Source of the DNA: Xanthobacteraceae bacterium
GTDB lineage: Bacteria > Pseudomonadota > Alphaproteobacteria > Rhizobiales > Xanthobacteraceae
DNA length: 7,691 nt
Direction of reading: 5' to 3'
Assembly (NCBI GenBank): GCA_030043285.1
Contig: JASHXZ010000539.1
Span: forward strand, 1-7,691
The notes under the pieces are model-generated. The model searched no databases and had not been told where the DNA came from. It saw only the letters and a program-made list of their open reading frames with translations. Made by a program: the position numbers and the translations under genes. Position 1 is the first letter of the stretch; each line of letters starts with the position of its first letter. Below are positions 1-5,910 of the stretch, piece by piece.

Positions 1-28
1 ACGAAATTAAATGATGGCACCAATCGCA

Positions 29-48
29 TGCGGAGATAACGATCCGCA
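29..48 (-). terminator. Weak hairpin downstream of the LysR gene
   Basis: TGCGGA at 29-34 and TCCGCA at 43-48 form a perfect 6-bp inverted repeat around an 8-base loop. It lies about 55 bases past the stop codon of the LysR gene on the minus strand. No run of T follows the stem directly in that direction, so this is at best a poor intrinsic terminator and may be chance. Nothing else recognisable was seen in bases 1-103. Confidence 0.2.
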
Positions 49-103
49 CGAGCGAGCTCGCGCCAAACAAAAGGGCCTGCGACACACGCCCATCCTTGCG
101 GCT

Positions 104-1000
104 TTATTCGGCAGCGCGCATTTGCACGGGCACCGGCCGCGCAAACTTCAGAAATTCCTTGAGCGCGCTGGAAATCAAAGCATCCTGGCGGTGGACAAAA
201 ACCGTGGTGATGTGCGCCTCGGCTTCGGGCACCTCGTGAACACTGACAGCATTGTCCCGCCAGATCGAGCCGATGAGGCTCTTGGGCAGCAAAGTGATGC
301 CGAGGCCGGCGCTTACCGAACGATAGATAGTTTCGATATTGCCGAATTCGAGCGGTCGAATGCCGACCACGCCGCGTTTGATCAGGATGTTCTCGAGTAT
401 CTGACGGTACGCGCAGCCCTGCGGATGAACAACGATTTTGACGTGACCCTTACGAGTCAGATCATCGAGGCGCCGGATCGTACGAGGCGCCAGGATGACG
501 AGCTGCTCGCGAAAGAACACCTCCTCAAGCAGGTCTTGGTGGTTGACCGGGCCGCAAACGAAAGCGCCCTCGACCACGTGATCCAGCACCTGCGCGATCA
601 GCTCGTAGGTCGTGCCGGTATGAAGCACCAAATCGACCTCGGGGTACGCGGCCGCATACGCCGCCAGAACCGGCGCCAGTCGCAGCGCCGCGCTGGTTTC
701 CAGCGAACCGATCGTCAAACGTCCGCGCGGCTCGCCATCATCCTTGACGGCTCGACGCGCCTCATCCAGCAGATGCGTTACCTTGATCGCATAAGGAAGC
801 AGCCGCTGACCGGCCGCGGTCAGCGTGACGCCTTTATGTCCGCGATTGAACAGCGCGACGCCCAACTCCTCTTCAAGTGTACGCACCCGTGCCGTCACAT
901 TCGACTGCACCGTGTTCAGCTCGCTGGCGGCACGATTCATGCCGCCAACTCTGGCGACGGCGGCAAAGAACTTCAGGTCGGCGGCATCCATCTGCAACAT
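104..1000 (-). CDS. LysR-type transcriptional regulator
   Basis: A complete LysR-family DNA-binding regulator of about 298 residues, the usual length for the family. Residues 4-63 are the winged helix-turn-helix: it opens DAADLKFFAAVARVGG, then AASELNTVQSNVTARVRTLE, and ends with LFNRGHKGVTLTAAG. Residues about 93-290 are the periplasmic-binding-protein-like effector domain. Its phrases LETSAALRLAPVL, TGTTYELIAQVLD and GAFVCGPV resemble the YofA/SoxR-like LysR subgroup from memory; the ligand is unknown. The frame stays open to 1087, but the residues before 1000 are not LysR-like, so ATG 1000 is chosen. ATG 991 is also possible, and neither has a strong ribosome binding site. It is divergent from the DUF1127 gene, and LysR proteins often control a divergent neighbour and themselves. 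No operon directly adjacent makes an obvious target. The family call is secure; the regulon is not. Confidence 0.95.
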   Translation of the reverse strand: MLQMDAADLKFFAAVARVGGMNRAASELNTVQSNVTARVRTLEEELGVALFNRGHKGVTLTAAGQRLLPYAIKVTHLLDEARRAVKDDGEPRGRLTIGSLETSAALRLAPVLAAYAAAYPEVDLVLHTGTTYELIAQVLDHVVEGAFVCGPVNHQDLLEEVFFREQLVILAPRTIRRLDDLTRKGHVKIVVHPQGCAYRQILENILIKRGVVGIRPLEFGNIETIYRSVSAGLGITLLPKSLIGSIWRDNAVSVHEVPEAEAHITTVFVHRQDALISSALKEFLKFARPVPVQMRAAE

Positions 1001-1195
1001 CCGGGTAATCGCTCGCGGAGGTGACCTATAACACCGGAGTTGGCGAAGCGCCCACCCGATTCCTGGCGTTGGAAGATAGTCAGTCATGCGATTTCGACAC
1101 GGCCGGCAACATCGCCCCGTAATTAGGCCTGATTTGATGCATCTATCTGAATTCGCGATAACAACATCAATTAATTTCGTTACTCATCGCGTCGC
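1001..1195. promoter_or_regulatory. AT-richer divergent intergenic region
   Basis: This 195-bp gap separates the divergent LysR and DUF1127 genes and is clearly richer in A+T than its surroundings, especially 1130-1190. It is the natural place for both promoters and for a LysR operator. A weak sigma-70-like pair reading rightward is TTGATG at 1134-1139 and TAACAA at 1159-1164, with 19-bp spacing. AATTAATT at 1169-1176 is palindromic. None of these matches is strong enough to fix a transcription start. Confidence 0.3.
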
Positions 1196-1543
1196 ATGCT
1201 CCTCATATGTAGCAGCATGGGCAACGCAACAATTTCATCCCGATCAAAGCTTGGCGACGGACTTAACCAAGCGGCATTATCGGCCGTTGCGGGCATTCGT
1301 TTTCTTGCCCGGTGTGTCAGTTGCTATATCCAGCTGCAGCGTGAGCTTAACGACCTGGTGCAGCTGAACGGTCGCAGCCTTCGTGATATCGGGCTCACTT
1401 CGAATGATGTGGCGGCCATGACTCAACGGCCGATCTGGCCGCGCTGCTGGCGAGCGGTGCGCTCGTGTCCGAATAAGCGATGCCTTGGTAGGCTCGTTTG
1501 CAGCGCCGCCTGCCGTATTCAGCCCCGGGCTCTCAGTCGCTGA
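1196..1543 (+). CDS. DUF1127 domain small protein, probably frameshifted at the C-terminus
   Basis: The central part (residues about 36-73) carries the DUF1127 signature: a basic/amphipathic stretch, then ELNDLVQLNGRSLRDIGLTSNDV, given here in two pieces as ELNDLVQLNG and RSLRDIGLTSNDV. The phrase LRDIGLT is the hallmark. DUF1127 proteins are short, arginine-rich proteins common in alphaproteobacteria; some influence RNA turnover and phosphate or stress responses, but the role here is unknown. After about 1420 the frame becomes rich in Cys, Arg and Trp and runs to 1543, which is unlike the family. A -1 shift there would instead give DSTADLAALLASGALVSE and a stop at 1474-1476, a more natural ending. 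So the gene is probably frameshifted, by mutation or sequencing error. The start is ATG 1196 or ATG 1217; neither has a clear ribosome binding site. Confidence 0.55.
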   Translation: MLLICSSMGNATISSRSKLGDGLNQAALSAVAGIRFLARCVSCYIQLQRELNDLVQLNGRSLRDIGLTSNDVAAMTQRPIWPRCWRAVRSCPNKRCLGRLVCSAACRIQPRALSR

Positions 1544-1619
1544 TCACCGCAATCGCATTCATCTCGATCAAATAATTGGGCGAGGTCATCTTGCAAACTT
1601 CGACCCGTTTGCGCAGCAT
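1533..1619 (-). pseudogene. Possible C-terminal remnant of a RidA/YjgF-family gene
   Basis: Read on the minus strand, this stretch encodes RVEVCKMTSPNYLIEMNAIA followed by VISD and a stop codon at 1533-1535. The pattern of RVEV, a short loop, then LIEMNAIAV resembles the last beta-strand pair of RidA/YjgF proteins, which typically end in V-E-V...VEIEAIAV. RidA proteins deaminate reactive enamine/imine intermediates and are about 130 residues long. Here only some 28 residues are readable: an in-frame stop at 1638-1640 lies just upstream and no RidA-like sequence precedes it. If the match is real, this is a truncated relic, with most of the gene lost at the boundary with the racemase-type gene. 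The match is short and made from memory, so it is uncertain. Confidence 0.4.
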
Positions 1620-1672
1620 TGCGCTTGAAAGCGCACGTCAAGGCATGACGCCGCGCCGACCCGGGGACAGCC

Positions 1673-2767
1673 ATGACCGACATGACCATCAAGGCGATCC
1701 GCACCACGCTGCTGCGCGTACCGTGGCCGCAAACCCCCTGGCTCAAGGGCCATGCGTTCGGCGACGCCCGCAATTTCCTGGTGCTCGAGGTCGAGACCCC
1801 GGACGGCATCGTCGGCATGGGTTATCTGTTTCTGTTCCGGGCCGGGCTGCGCTCGATCGCGGCCTGCCTCGACGAATTGATCATTCCGCGCGTCATCGGC
1901 AAGGACGGAAGCGCCATCGAGGCGATCTGGCAGGATCTGTGGCGCGCCACCATGACGGTCGGCCGCGGCGGCATCGCCACCATGGCGCAATCGGTGCTCG
2001 ACATGGCGCTGTGGGACGCGCTCGGCAAACGCGCCAAGCTGCCGCTGCATCGGCTGTGGGGCCATTGCCGCGCGCAATTGCCGGCTTACGGCAGCGGTTG
2101 CTTCCGCGGCTCCGGCGGCGACGGCATGATCGCCAAGGCGCTGCACTACAAGGAGCGCGGCTACAAGGCGATCAAGATGCAGGTCGCCCATGTCGGCGAT
2201 TTGCGCACCGACATCGACAACGTGCGGCGCATGCGCGAGGCGCTCGGGCCCGACATCGCCATCATGATCGACGTCAACATGGGCTGGACCGCCGACGTCG
2301 CCATCCAGATGGGCCGCAAATTCCAGGACTACGACGTGTATTGGCTGGAGGAGCCGGTGGTGGCCGACGATTTCGCCGGCTATCTGCGCATCGCCGAGGC
2401 GCTCGATCTGCGCATCGTCGGCGGCGAGACGCATTTCACGCGCTTCGATCTCAAACCGTTCTTCGAGCACCCTCGCCTGCCGATCCTGCAGCCCGATCCG
2501 ATGCGCGGCGGCTTCACCGAATTGCGCAAGATCGCGACTGTCGCCGACACCTGGGGCATGAGCATCGCGCCGCATCTGTTTCCCGAGTTGAACGTGCACC
2601 TGCTCGCCTCGATCCCGAACGGTATTTGGATCGAGGACATGGGCTTGTCAGAAGACGTGTGGATCGATCCGGTGCCGGTGACGAACGGCATGATCACCGC
2701 GCCAGAACGGCCCGGCCACGGCCTCGCCTTCAAGCCGGAAATTTTGCGCGAGTTCGCGGTAACGTAG
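1673..2767 (+). CDS. Mandelate racemase/muconate lactonizing enzyme family protein
   Basis: A full-length enolase-superfamily enzyme of 364 residues. Residues 1-125 are the capping domain; about 130-340 form the barrel that binds Mg2+ and abstracts a proton alpha to a carboxylate. Visible active-site residues are D200 (MIDVN, with N202), E226 (WLEEP) and E252 (GGETHF) as metal ligands, D275 (LQPDP) and H301 (APHLFPEL) as the His-Asp dyad, and E321 (WIEDM) as the electrophilic acid. HLFPEL...HLL...WIE matches the mandelate-racemase subgroup closely. The usual KxK on the second strand reads K168-M-Q170, so one catalytic lysine is replaced. Known relatives are racemases and acid-sugar dehydratases; the substrate cannot be read from sequence. 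ATG 1673 is chosen because GGGGA lies about 7 bases upstream; ATG 1682 is an alternative. It stands alone on its strand and converges with the propeller gene 53 bp away. Confidence 0.93.
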   Translation: MTDMTIKAIRTTLLRVPWPQTPWLKGHAFGDARNFLVLEVETPDGIVGMGYLFLFRAGLRSIAACLDELIIPRVIGKDGSAIEAIWQDLWRATMTVGRGGIATMAQSVLDMALWDALGKRAKLPLHRLWGHCRAQLPAYGSGCFRGSGGDGMIAKALHYKERGYKAIKMQVAHVGDLRTDIDNVRRMREALGPDIAIMIDVNMGWTADVAIQMGRKFQDYDVYWLEEPVVADDFAGYLRIAEALDLRIVGGETHFTRFDLKPFFEHPRLPILQPDPMRGGFTELRKIATVADTWGMSIAPHLFPELNVHLLASIPNGIWIEDMGLSEDVWIDPVPVTNGMITAPERPGHGLAFKPEILREFAVT

Positions 2768-2793
2768 CCGCATCGCAATATCGTTGGCACAAG

Positions 2794-2811
2794 AGACCGT
2801 CGCCATGGTCT
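2794..2811. terminator. Weak hairpin between convergent genes
   Basis: AGACC at 2794-2798 and GGTCT at 2807-2811 make a 5-bp stem with an 8-base loop in the 53-bp gap between two convergent stop codons. That is where a shared bidirectional terminator would be expected. The stem is short and neither side has a real T-tract, so position is the main support. Confidence 0.2.
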
Positions 2812-2820
2812 TGCTTCCTC

Positions 2821-4101
2821 TCAATCCAACGTGATCCTCCACAGCGCGCCGGAGCCGCGCGTTGCGTCGATGCGGCCCTGTCCCTGCATTTCGAAATGGC
2901 CGAAGTCGACCGCCAGCAGATTGCGGTCGGGCGTCGTCACCACATCGATCGGCCGCAGCAACGGACCCGCCATCAACAAATGCTGCGACCAATCGCTTGG
3001 GTCGACCCGCAGCAGGCTGCGTCCGACCTTGGGGCCGGGCGGTGCGGCTATCGGCTTCTCGTCACCGAACATGGCAACCGCCAGCTGGCCCGCCCAGCGA
3101 GTGCCGACGGGCAAGACGGCGAGCTTGGTGGCCGCTGCGTTGACGGCGAATTCCGCGACCGGCTGCCGCGGCGGCGGCAGCTTGTCGTGGTTCGCCAGAA
3201 TGAATTTCGGCTGCGATCCGCGGTGCGACGCGAAGGCGGCATCGGTGACCGGCCGGCCGCCGATGAAGTCCGGCCAGCCATACCAGCCGCCGGCTTCCAC
3301 CACATACAGAAGGTCGGGGGCATTGCCGATCGGCCGCGAGCCGCGATCATCGGCGCTCTGATCGCTGGCGACCAGGCGGCCATCGGGCAGGAAGGCGAGC
3401 CCGTAGGCGTTGCGCAGACCCCAGGCGACCAGGGTCAATTCCGAGCCATCAGGCCGGCAGCGCATGACGGCCGCCGTGCACGGCACCTGCCCGGCAAGCT
3501 TGGCGTCGCGCGGTTGCGTTTCACCGAAACCGGCGAACGCCGCGGTCAGCGCGCGATTGTCCGGTTTGAACGGATCGGCCGTTTCGAAGACTTCGCCGGT
3601 GAGCTCGATATCGAAGCCGGGCAGATCACAAGGGTGCGGGAGCTGCTTGAGCCAGGCGAGATCGTAAGCGTCGAGCCCGACCACGCCCGAATTGGTCATC
3701 GCCCCTTGGCTGAAATAGAGCCAACCGTCGGGCCCGACCGCGACCATGTTGGCGTGATAGTTGCCGCGGCCGGGCAGACCGTCGAGCACAGTTGTTCGCT
3801 CGCCGCCCGGCGTCCACCGGCTGATGCGGCCGGGGAAGCCGCCTTCGGCGATGTAGAAACCGCCGTCATGCGCGGTCAGCCCGTTCACCGGCGCGCGCAG
3901 GCCCTCGAGCACCACTATGGACGAACCGTCGGCTTCGATACGCCGGATGCGCCCGCCCGGCTTGGCACCGCCGAACGGCAGGCCGCTTTCCGCAACATAG
4001 ATCGTACCATCGTCGGCGACCGCAGCACTGGTGGGAAAGTCGAAGCCGCCGGCGATCTGCTCGGCGGCAAGCGTCGGCGTTTCAACCAAAGCTCTGCTCA
4101 T
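2821..4101 (-). CDS. PQQ-type sugar/sorbosone dehydrogenase-like beta-propeller
   Basis: A protein of about 426 residues made of repeated propeller-blade strands (VADDGTIYVAESG, VGPDGWLYFSQG, FLPDGRLVASD). It carries marks of the soluble glucose/sorbosone dehydrogenase family: H116 in GNYHANM, R230-N231 in WGLRNAYGL, and GGWYGWP at 271-277, close to the family's GGNYGWP. In the soluble glucose dehydrogenase of Acinetobacter the corresponding His and Arg-Asn contact the active site and PQQ, so sugar or aldehyde oxidation with PQQ is plausible but unproven. No signal peptide is visible, which is unusual because PQQ enzymes normally work in the periplasm; a non-PQQ lactonase-like or binding propeller is the alternative. 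The start is set by AGGAG (plus-strand 4113-4117): GTG 4104 lies 8 bases away and ATG 4101 lies 11 bases away. The frame is open up to 4146. The gene lies 192 bp downstream of the hydrolase, same strand. Confidence 0.85.
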   Translation of the reverse strand: MSRALVETPTLAAEQIAGGFDFPTSAAVADDGTIYVAESGLPFGGAKPGGRIRRIEADGSSIVVLEGLRAPVNGLTAHDGGFYIAEGGFPGRISRWTPGGERTTVLDGLPGRGNYHANMVAVGPDGWLYFSQGAMTNSGVVGLDAYDLAWLKQLPHPCDLPGFDIELTGEVFETADPFKPDNRALTAAFAGFGETQPRDAKLAGQVPCTAAVMRCRPDGSELTLVAWGLRNAYGLAFLPDGRLVASDQSADDRGSRPIGNAPDLLYVVEAGGWYGWPDFIGGRPVTDAAFASHRGSQPKFILANHDKLPPPRQPVAEFAVNAAATKLAVLPVGTRWAGQLAVAMFGDEKPIAAPPGPKVGRSLLRVDPSDWSQHLLMAGPLLRPIDVVTTPDRNLLAVDFGHFEMQGQGRIDATRGSGALWRITLD

Positions 4102-4147
4102 CACGTCGACAGCTCCTGCGCGCGACAACCTGCGAGAGGCGCGCACG

Positions 4148-4177
4148 CTTATGCATTTTCATGCTGCCTGGTTGCAA
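4148..4177 (-). promoter_or_regulatory. Possible promoter for the beta-propeller gene
   Basis: On the minus strand TTGCAA (4177-4172) is followed after 18 bases by CATAAG (4153-4148), a moderate sigma-70-like pair. It would give a leader of roughly 40 bases before the start at 4104/4101. The 192-bp gap to the hydrolase makes a separate promoter reasonable. This rests on consensus similarity only. Confidence 0.25.
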
Positions 4178-4265
4178 CCCTGCGACTGTCACGCCGGCAT
4201 CCGCGCGCGGCGCGGCACGACGCAAAAACTAAAACAAGACCAAAAACAAAGTCACGCCGCCGCAT
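4149..4265 (-). CDS. Doubtful 38-residue ORF with a lipoprotein-like leader
   Basis: This ORF lies in the gap between the hydrolase stop (4294) and the propeller gene start. It opens MRRRDFVFGLVLVFASC: three arginines, a hydrophobic run at residues 6-15, and C17 preceded by F-A-S, close to a lipobox. The remaining 21 residues are basic and featureless. The codons of the hydrophobic run are AT-rich (TTT GTT TTT), unlike neighbouring genes. The MRRR-D-F opening also resembles the leader of some exported solute-binding proteins, so this could be the stump of a lost gene. No ribosome binding site is visible. It may well be a chance ORF over an A/T-rich patch. Confidence 0.2.
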   Translation of the reverse strand: MRRRDFVFGLVLVFASCRAARGCRRDSRRVATRQHENA

Positions 4266-4293
4266 CGTCAACGGCGCGCATCGATAAGCGCAA

Positions 4294-5247
4294 TCAGCGG
4301 CGAGAGCGGCCGATGAAGTCGAGCACGGCACGATTGAAGACGTCCGGCTGCTCCCAATAGATGGCATGGCCGGTGTCCGGCACGATCACTACTTCGCTTC
4401 CCGGGATCTGCGCTGCGACCATGCGCAGCAACGATGGCGGCGTGTAGAGATCGGCGTCGCCGGTCATCAAAAGCGTCGGGGTTTTTATGGTTTGGAGTTT
4501 TTCCGCGGAGATGACATTACCGAAGCCCTGGCGGACCAGTTCGCTGCTGCGCGCCTTGCGTTCCAATTCGAGCCACTGCCGCACGCCCTCTGGATTGGCG
4601 GCACGATAGGACGGTCCGAGTTCGCGAAACTCGGGCGGCAAGCGGTCGAATCCGTCGGGCAGCAGACTTGCGGCGCGCCGGCCGATTTCGCCAGTGCGCA
4701 CGCCGGCCGCGTTGCTGGTCACGACGAGGCTCAACAGCCGCTCCGGATGCGACAGCGCGTAATCGGTCGCGATGCTGCCGCCGGCGGCCGAACTGACGGC
4801 GTGAAACTTGTCGATGCCAAGATGCGCGACGAGCTGATGAAGATCCTCGGCGCCGATACCTGGATCATCCTTGAGCGCCGGCGCCGACCCGAAATAATTG
4901 CGGCGCGAATAGCCGATGACGCGGTAACCGGCCTTGGCAAACACCGGCTGCTGATAGACCCACATGAGCGCGCTGCCGGTCGCCGGATGCAGCAACACCA
5001 GCGCCGGGCCGCTGCCGCCGGTGTCCCAGTAATAAATCCGTGTGCCGGCAACCTCCGCGACGGCTTCCTTGACCGGGGCCTGGCTCGGAATGGGGATTGG
5101 CATCGGTGGATCGGCCGGCGCGGCTGTGGCGCGCTCCCGGATCGTCCTGACAGCGGCGACGCCGAGCGCCAGCAACGCCGCGCCCTTGAGCATGAACCTG
5201 CGATGCGGTCTCCGCAACGATTCGATTGGCGGCAACAGATCAATCAT
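4294..5247 (-). CDS. Tat-exported alpha/beta hydrolase-fold protein lacking the nucleophile Ser
   Basis: A 317-residue protein. RRPHRRFMLKGAALLALG (residues 12-29) is a twin-arginine-like signal, so export to the periplasm is inferred, with cleavage perhaps near 42-44. Residues about 60-315 are an alpha/beta hydrolase fold: LVLLHPATGSALMW around the oxyanion region, VSSAAGGSIA at 151-160 at the nucleophile elbow, MTGDADLYTP with D266, and DTGHAIYWEQP with H294. Acid and histidine look canonical, but where GHSMGG is expected the protein has S-S-A-A-G-G, so Ala154 sits at the nucleophile position. RutD proteins of pyrimidine degradation also have Ala there, so a family member can retain function without it. 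The reaction here is unknown. ATG 5247 is chosen because GGGAG lies 7 bases upstream; the frame is open to 5274. The beta-propeller gene follows 192 bp downstream on the same strand. Confidence 0.88.
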   Translation of the reverse strand: MIDLLPPIESLRRPHRRFMLKGAALLALGVAAVRTIRERATAAPADPPMPIPIPSQAPVKEAVAEVAGTRIYYWDTGGSGPALVLLHPATGSALMWVYQQPVFAKAGYRVIGYSRRNYFGSAPALKDDPGIGAEDLHQLVAHLGIDKFHAVSSAAGGSIATDYALSHPERLLSLVVTSNAAGVRTGEIGRRAASLLPDGFDRLPPEFRELGPSYRAANPEGVRQWLELERKARSSELVRQGFGNVISAEKLQTIKTPTLLMTGDADLYTPPSLLRMVAAQIPGSEVVIVPDTGHAIYWEQPDVFNRAVLDFIGRSRR

Positions 5248-5333
5248 CCTGTTGCTCCCGGTGCGGCGCGCCAAACGCCGTCAGACCCAACGTCTTCACA
5301 TTGTGAGCTTGGAACGGGCGGACCGGTCGCGAG

Positions 5334-5410
5334 TGGTAGCGGGGGCCGGATTTGAACCGGCGACCTCCGGATTATGATTCCGCTGCTCTAACCAGCTGAG
5401 CTACCCCGCC
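5334..5410 (-). tRNA. tRNA-Met (anticodon CAT), elongator type
   Basis: A 77-base tRNA on the minus strand with encoded CCA (plus-strand TGG at 5334-5336). The acceptor GGCGGGG pairs with CCCCGCT, including a terminal G-U. The D-stem is GCTC/GAGC. The anticodon stem GCGGA/TCCGG encloses loop ATCATAA with CAT at plus-strand 5374-5376. The T-stem is GCCGG/CCGGC around TTCAAAT. The overall sequence resembles alphaproteobacterial elongator tRNA-Met. It lacks initiator features such as three G-C pairs below the anticodon loop. The CAT anticodon of tRNA-Ile2 is the other possibility but looks less likely. One oddity is that the outermost anticodon-stem pair is G-G (plus 5383 with 5367), a mismatch. 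No terminator hairpin was seen downstream. Confidence 0.96.
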
Positions 5411-5523
5411 GTCGTCTTTAGGGACCAGCGAAAGCGCCAAGAGGCCGCCGCCGGCCGGCCAGATTTAGGGTAGATCGCCGCTCTTTCCAAGTGGTCGAAG
5501 CGGCTTGGTGCCGGAGCGCCGGG

Positions 5524-5901
5524 TCAGCGCCCGACCCACGGCTCGGCGACAGCCACACCGGCAAGCACAGGCTCGGCCAGGCAGGCATCGGGCCTGCGTT
5601 CGGTGCAGTGGATCCGGGCGACGCCTTTCGGGCCTGCTTTCAGCACGATCGCCGGGCCTTCCCAGGGGCTGCCAGCGAGCACGAAGGTCGAGCCATACCA
5701 CGAACTGGCGGTACCGCCGGACCGCCGACCCCAGCCGCCGAAATAATAGCCGAAGTGGCGGGCCGGCGCGTAAACGTGGCGGTGCGCCCGATGGGCGACC
5801 ACCCGGTGCAACTTGGGAACCGGCAGCTCCGCGGCATTCGCCGACAGGGGCAGCAGCGCGGCAATCGCCAGTGCAGTGACGATCCTGATCATTCCGCTCA
5901 T
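5524..5901 (-). CDS. Small secreted protein of unknown function
   Basis: I do not recognise this family. From ATG 5901 it encodes about 125 residues. MSGMIRIVTALAIAALLPLS and then ANA-AEL form a clear Sec signal peptide with an AxA cleavage site, so the mature protein is probably periplasmic or secreted. The mature part starts with a His/Arg-rich segment (HRVVAHRAHRHVYAPARHFG), continues with an aromatic, glycine-rich stretch (YYFGGWGRRSGG) and a phrase SPWEGPAIVLKAGPKG, and has two cysteines 8 residues apart (HC...AC) that could form a disulfide. It ends EPWVGR. Three ATGs (5910, 5901, 5892) keep the signal peptide and none has a strong ribosome binding site; upstream residues to 6159 look non-coding. 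The gene is monocistronic, upstream of the tRNA on the same strand. The signal peptide and coherent composition argue for a real gene. Confidence 0.65.
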   Translation of the reverse strand: MSGMIRIVTALAIAALLPLSANAAELPVPKLHRVVAHRAHRHVYAPARHFGYYFGGWGRRSGGTASSWYGSTFVLAGSPWEGPAIVLKAGPKGVARIHCTERRPDACLAEPVLAGVAVAEPWVGR

Positions 5902-5910
5902 TCCGACCAT

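Noticed and set aside
11..1024. A 337-codon plus-strand open frame antisense to the LysR gene
   Set aside because: No recognisable motif; the minus strand encodes a complete LysR protein with conserved domains.
1016..1026. A near-perfect Shine-Dalgarno sequence, GGAGGTGA, on the plus strand
   Set aside because: No start codon at a workable distance opens a plausible gene; the next candidate, TTG at 1040, is 18 bases away. Its complement lies in the LysR leader, probably by chance.
1576..4287. A 903-codon open frame on the plus strand, covering the racemase gene in another frame and running antisense to the propeller gene
   Set aside because: It is an Arg/His/Pro-rich shadow frame typical of high-GC DNA. 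The two genes it overlaps have full catalytic motifs in their own frames.
5296..5306. Small palindrome TCACA-T-TGTGA upstream of the hydrolase, resembling a CRP half-site pair
   Set aside because: Arms of only 5 bp with a 1-base centre; several such matches are expected by chance in a window this size, and the spacing is wrong for a CRP site.
4366..5355. A 329-codon plus-strand open frame antisense to the hydrolase
   Set aside because: Shadow frame of a well-supported alpha/beta hydrolase gene with a signal peptide and ribosome binding site.
5042..5377. Plus-strand ORF ending in AGAGFEPATSGL
   Set aside because: The GFEPATSGL ending is the well-known artefact of translating the reverse strand of a tRNA T-arm; here it is antisense to tRNA-Met.
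5334..5410. tRNA-Met as a possible integration site for a mobile island
   Set aside because: No integrase gene and no direct repeat of the tRNA 3' end were seen elsewhere in the window.
5417..5470. TTTAGGG occurring twice around a GC-rich GGCCGG block between the tRNA and the small secreted protein gene
   Set aside because: A 7-base direct repeat with a 5-bp GC stem and no T-tract is too weak to call a terminator or a mobile-element footprint.
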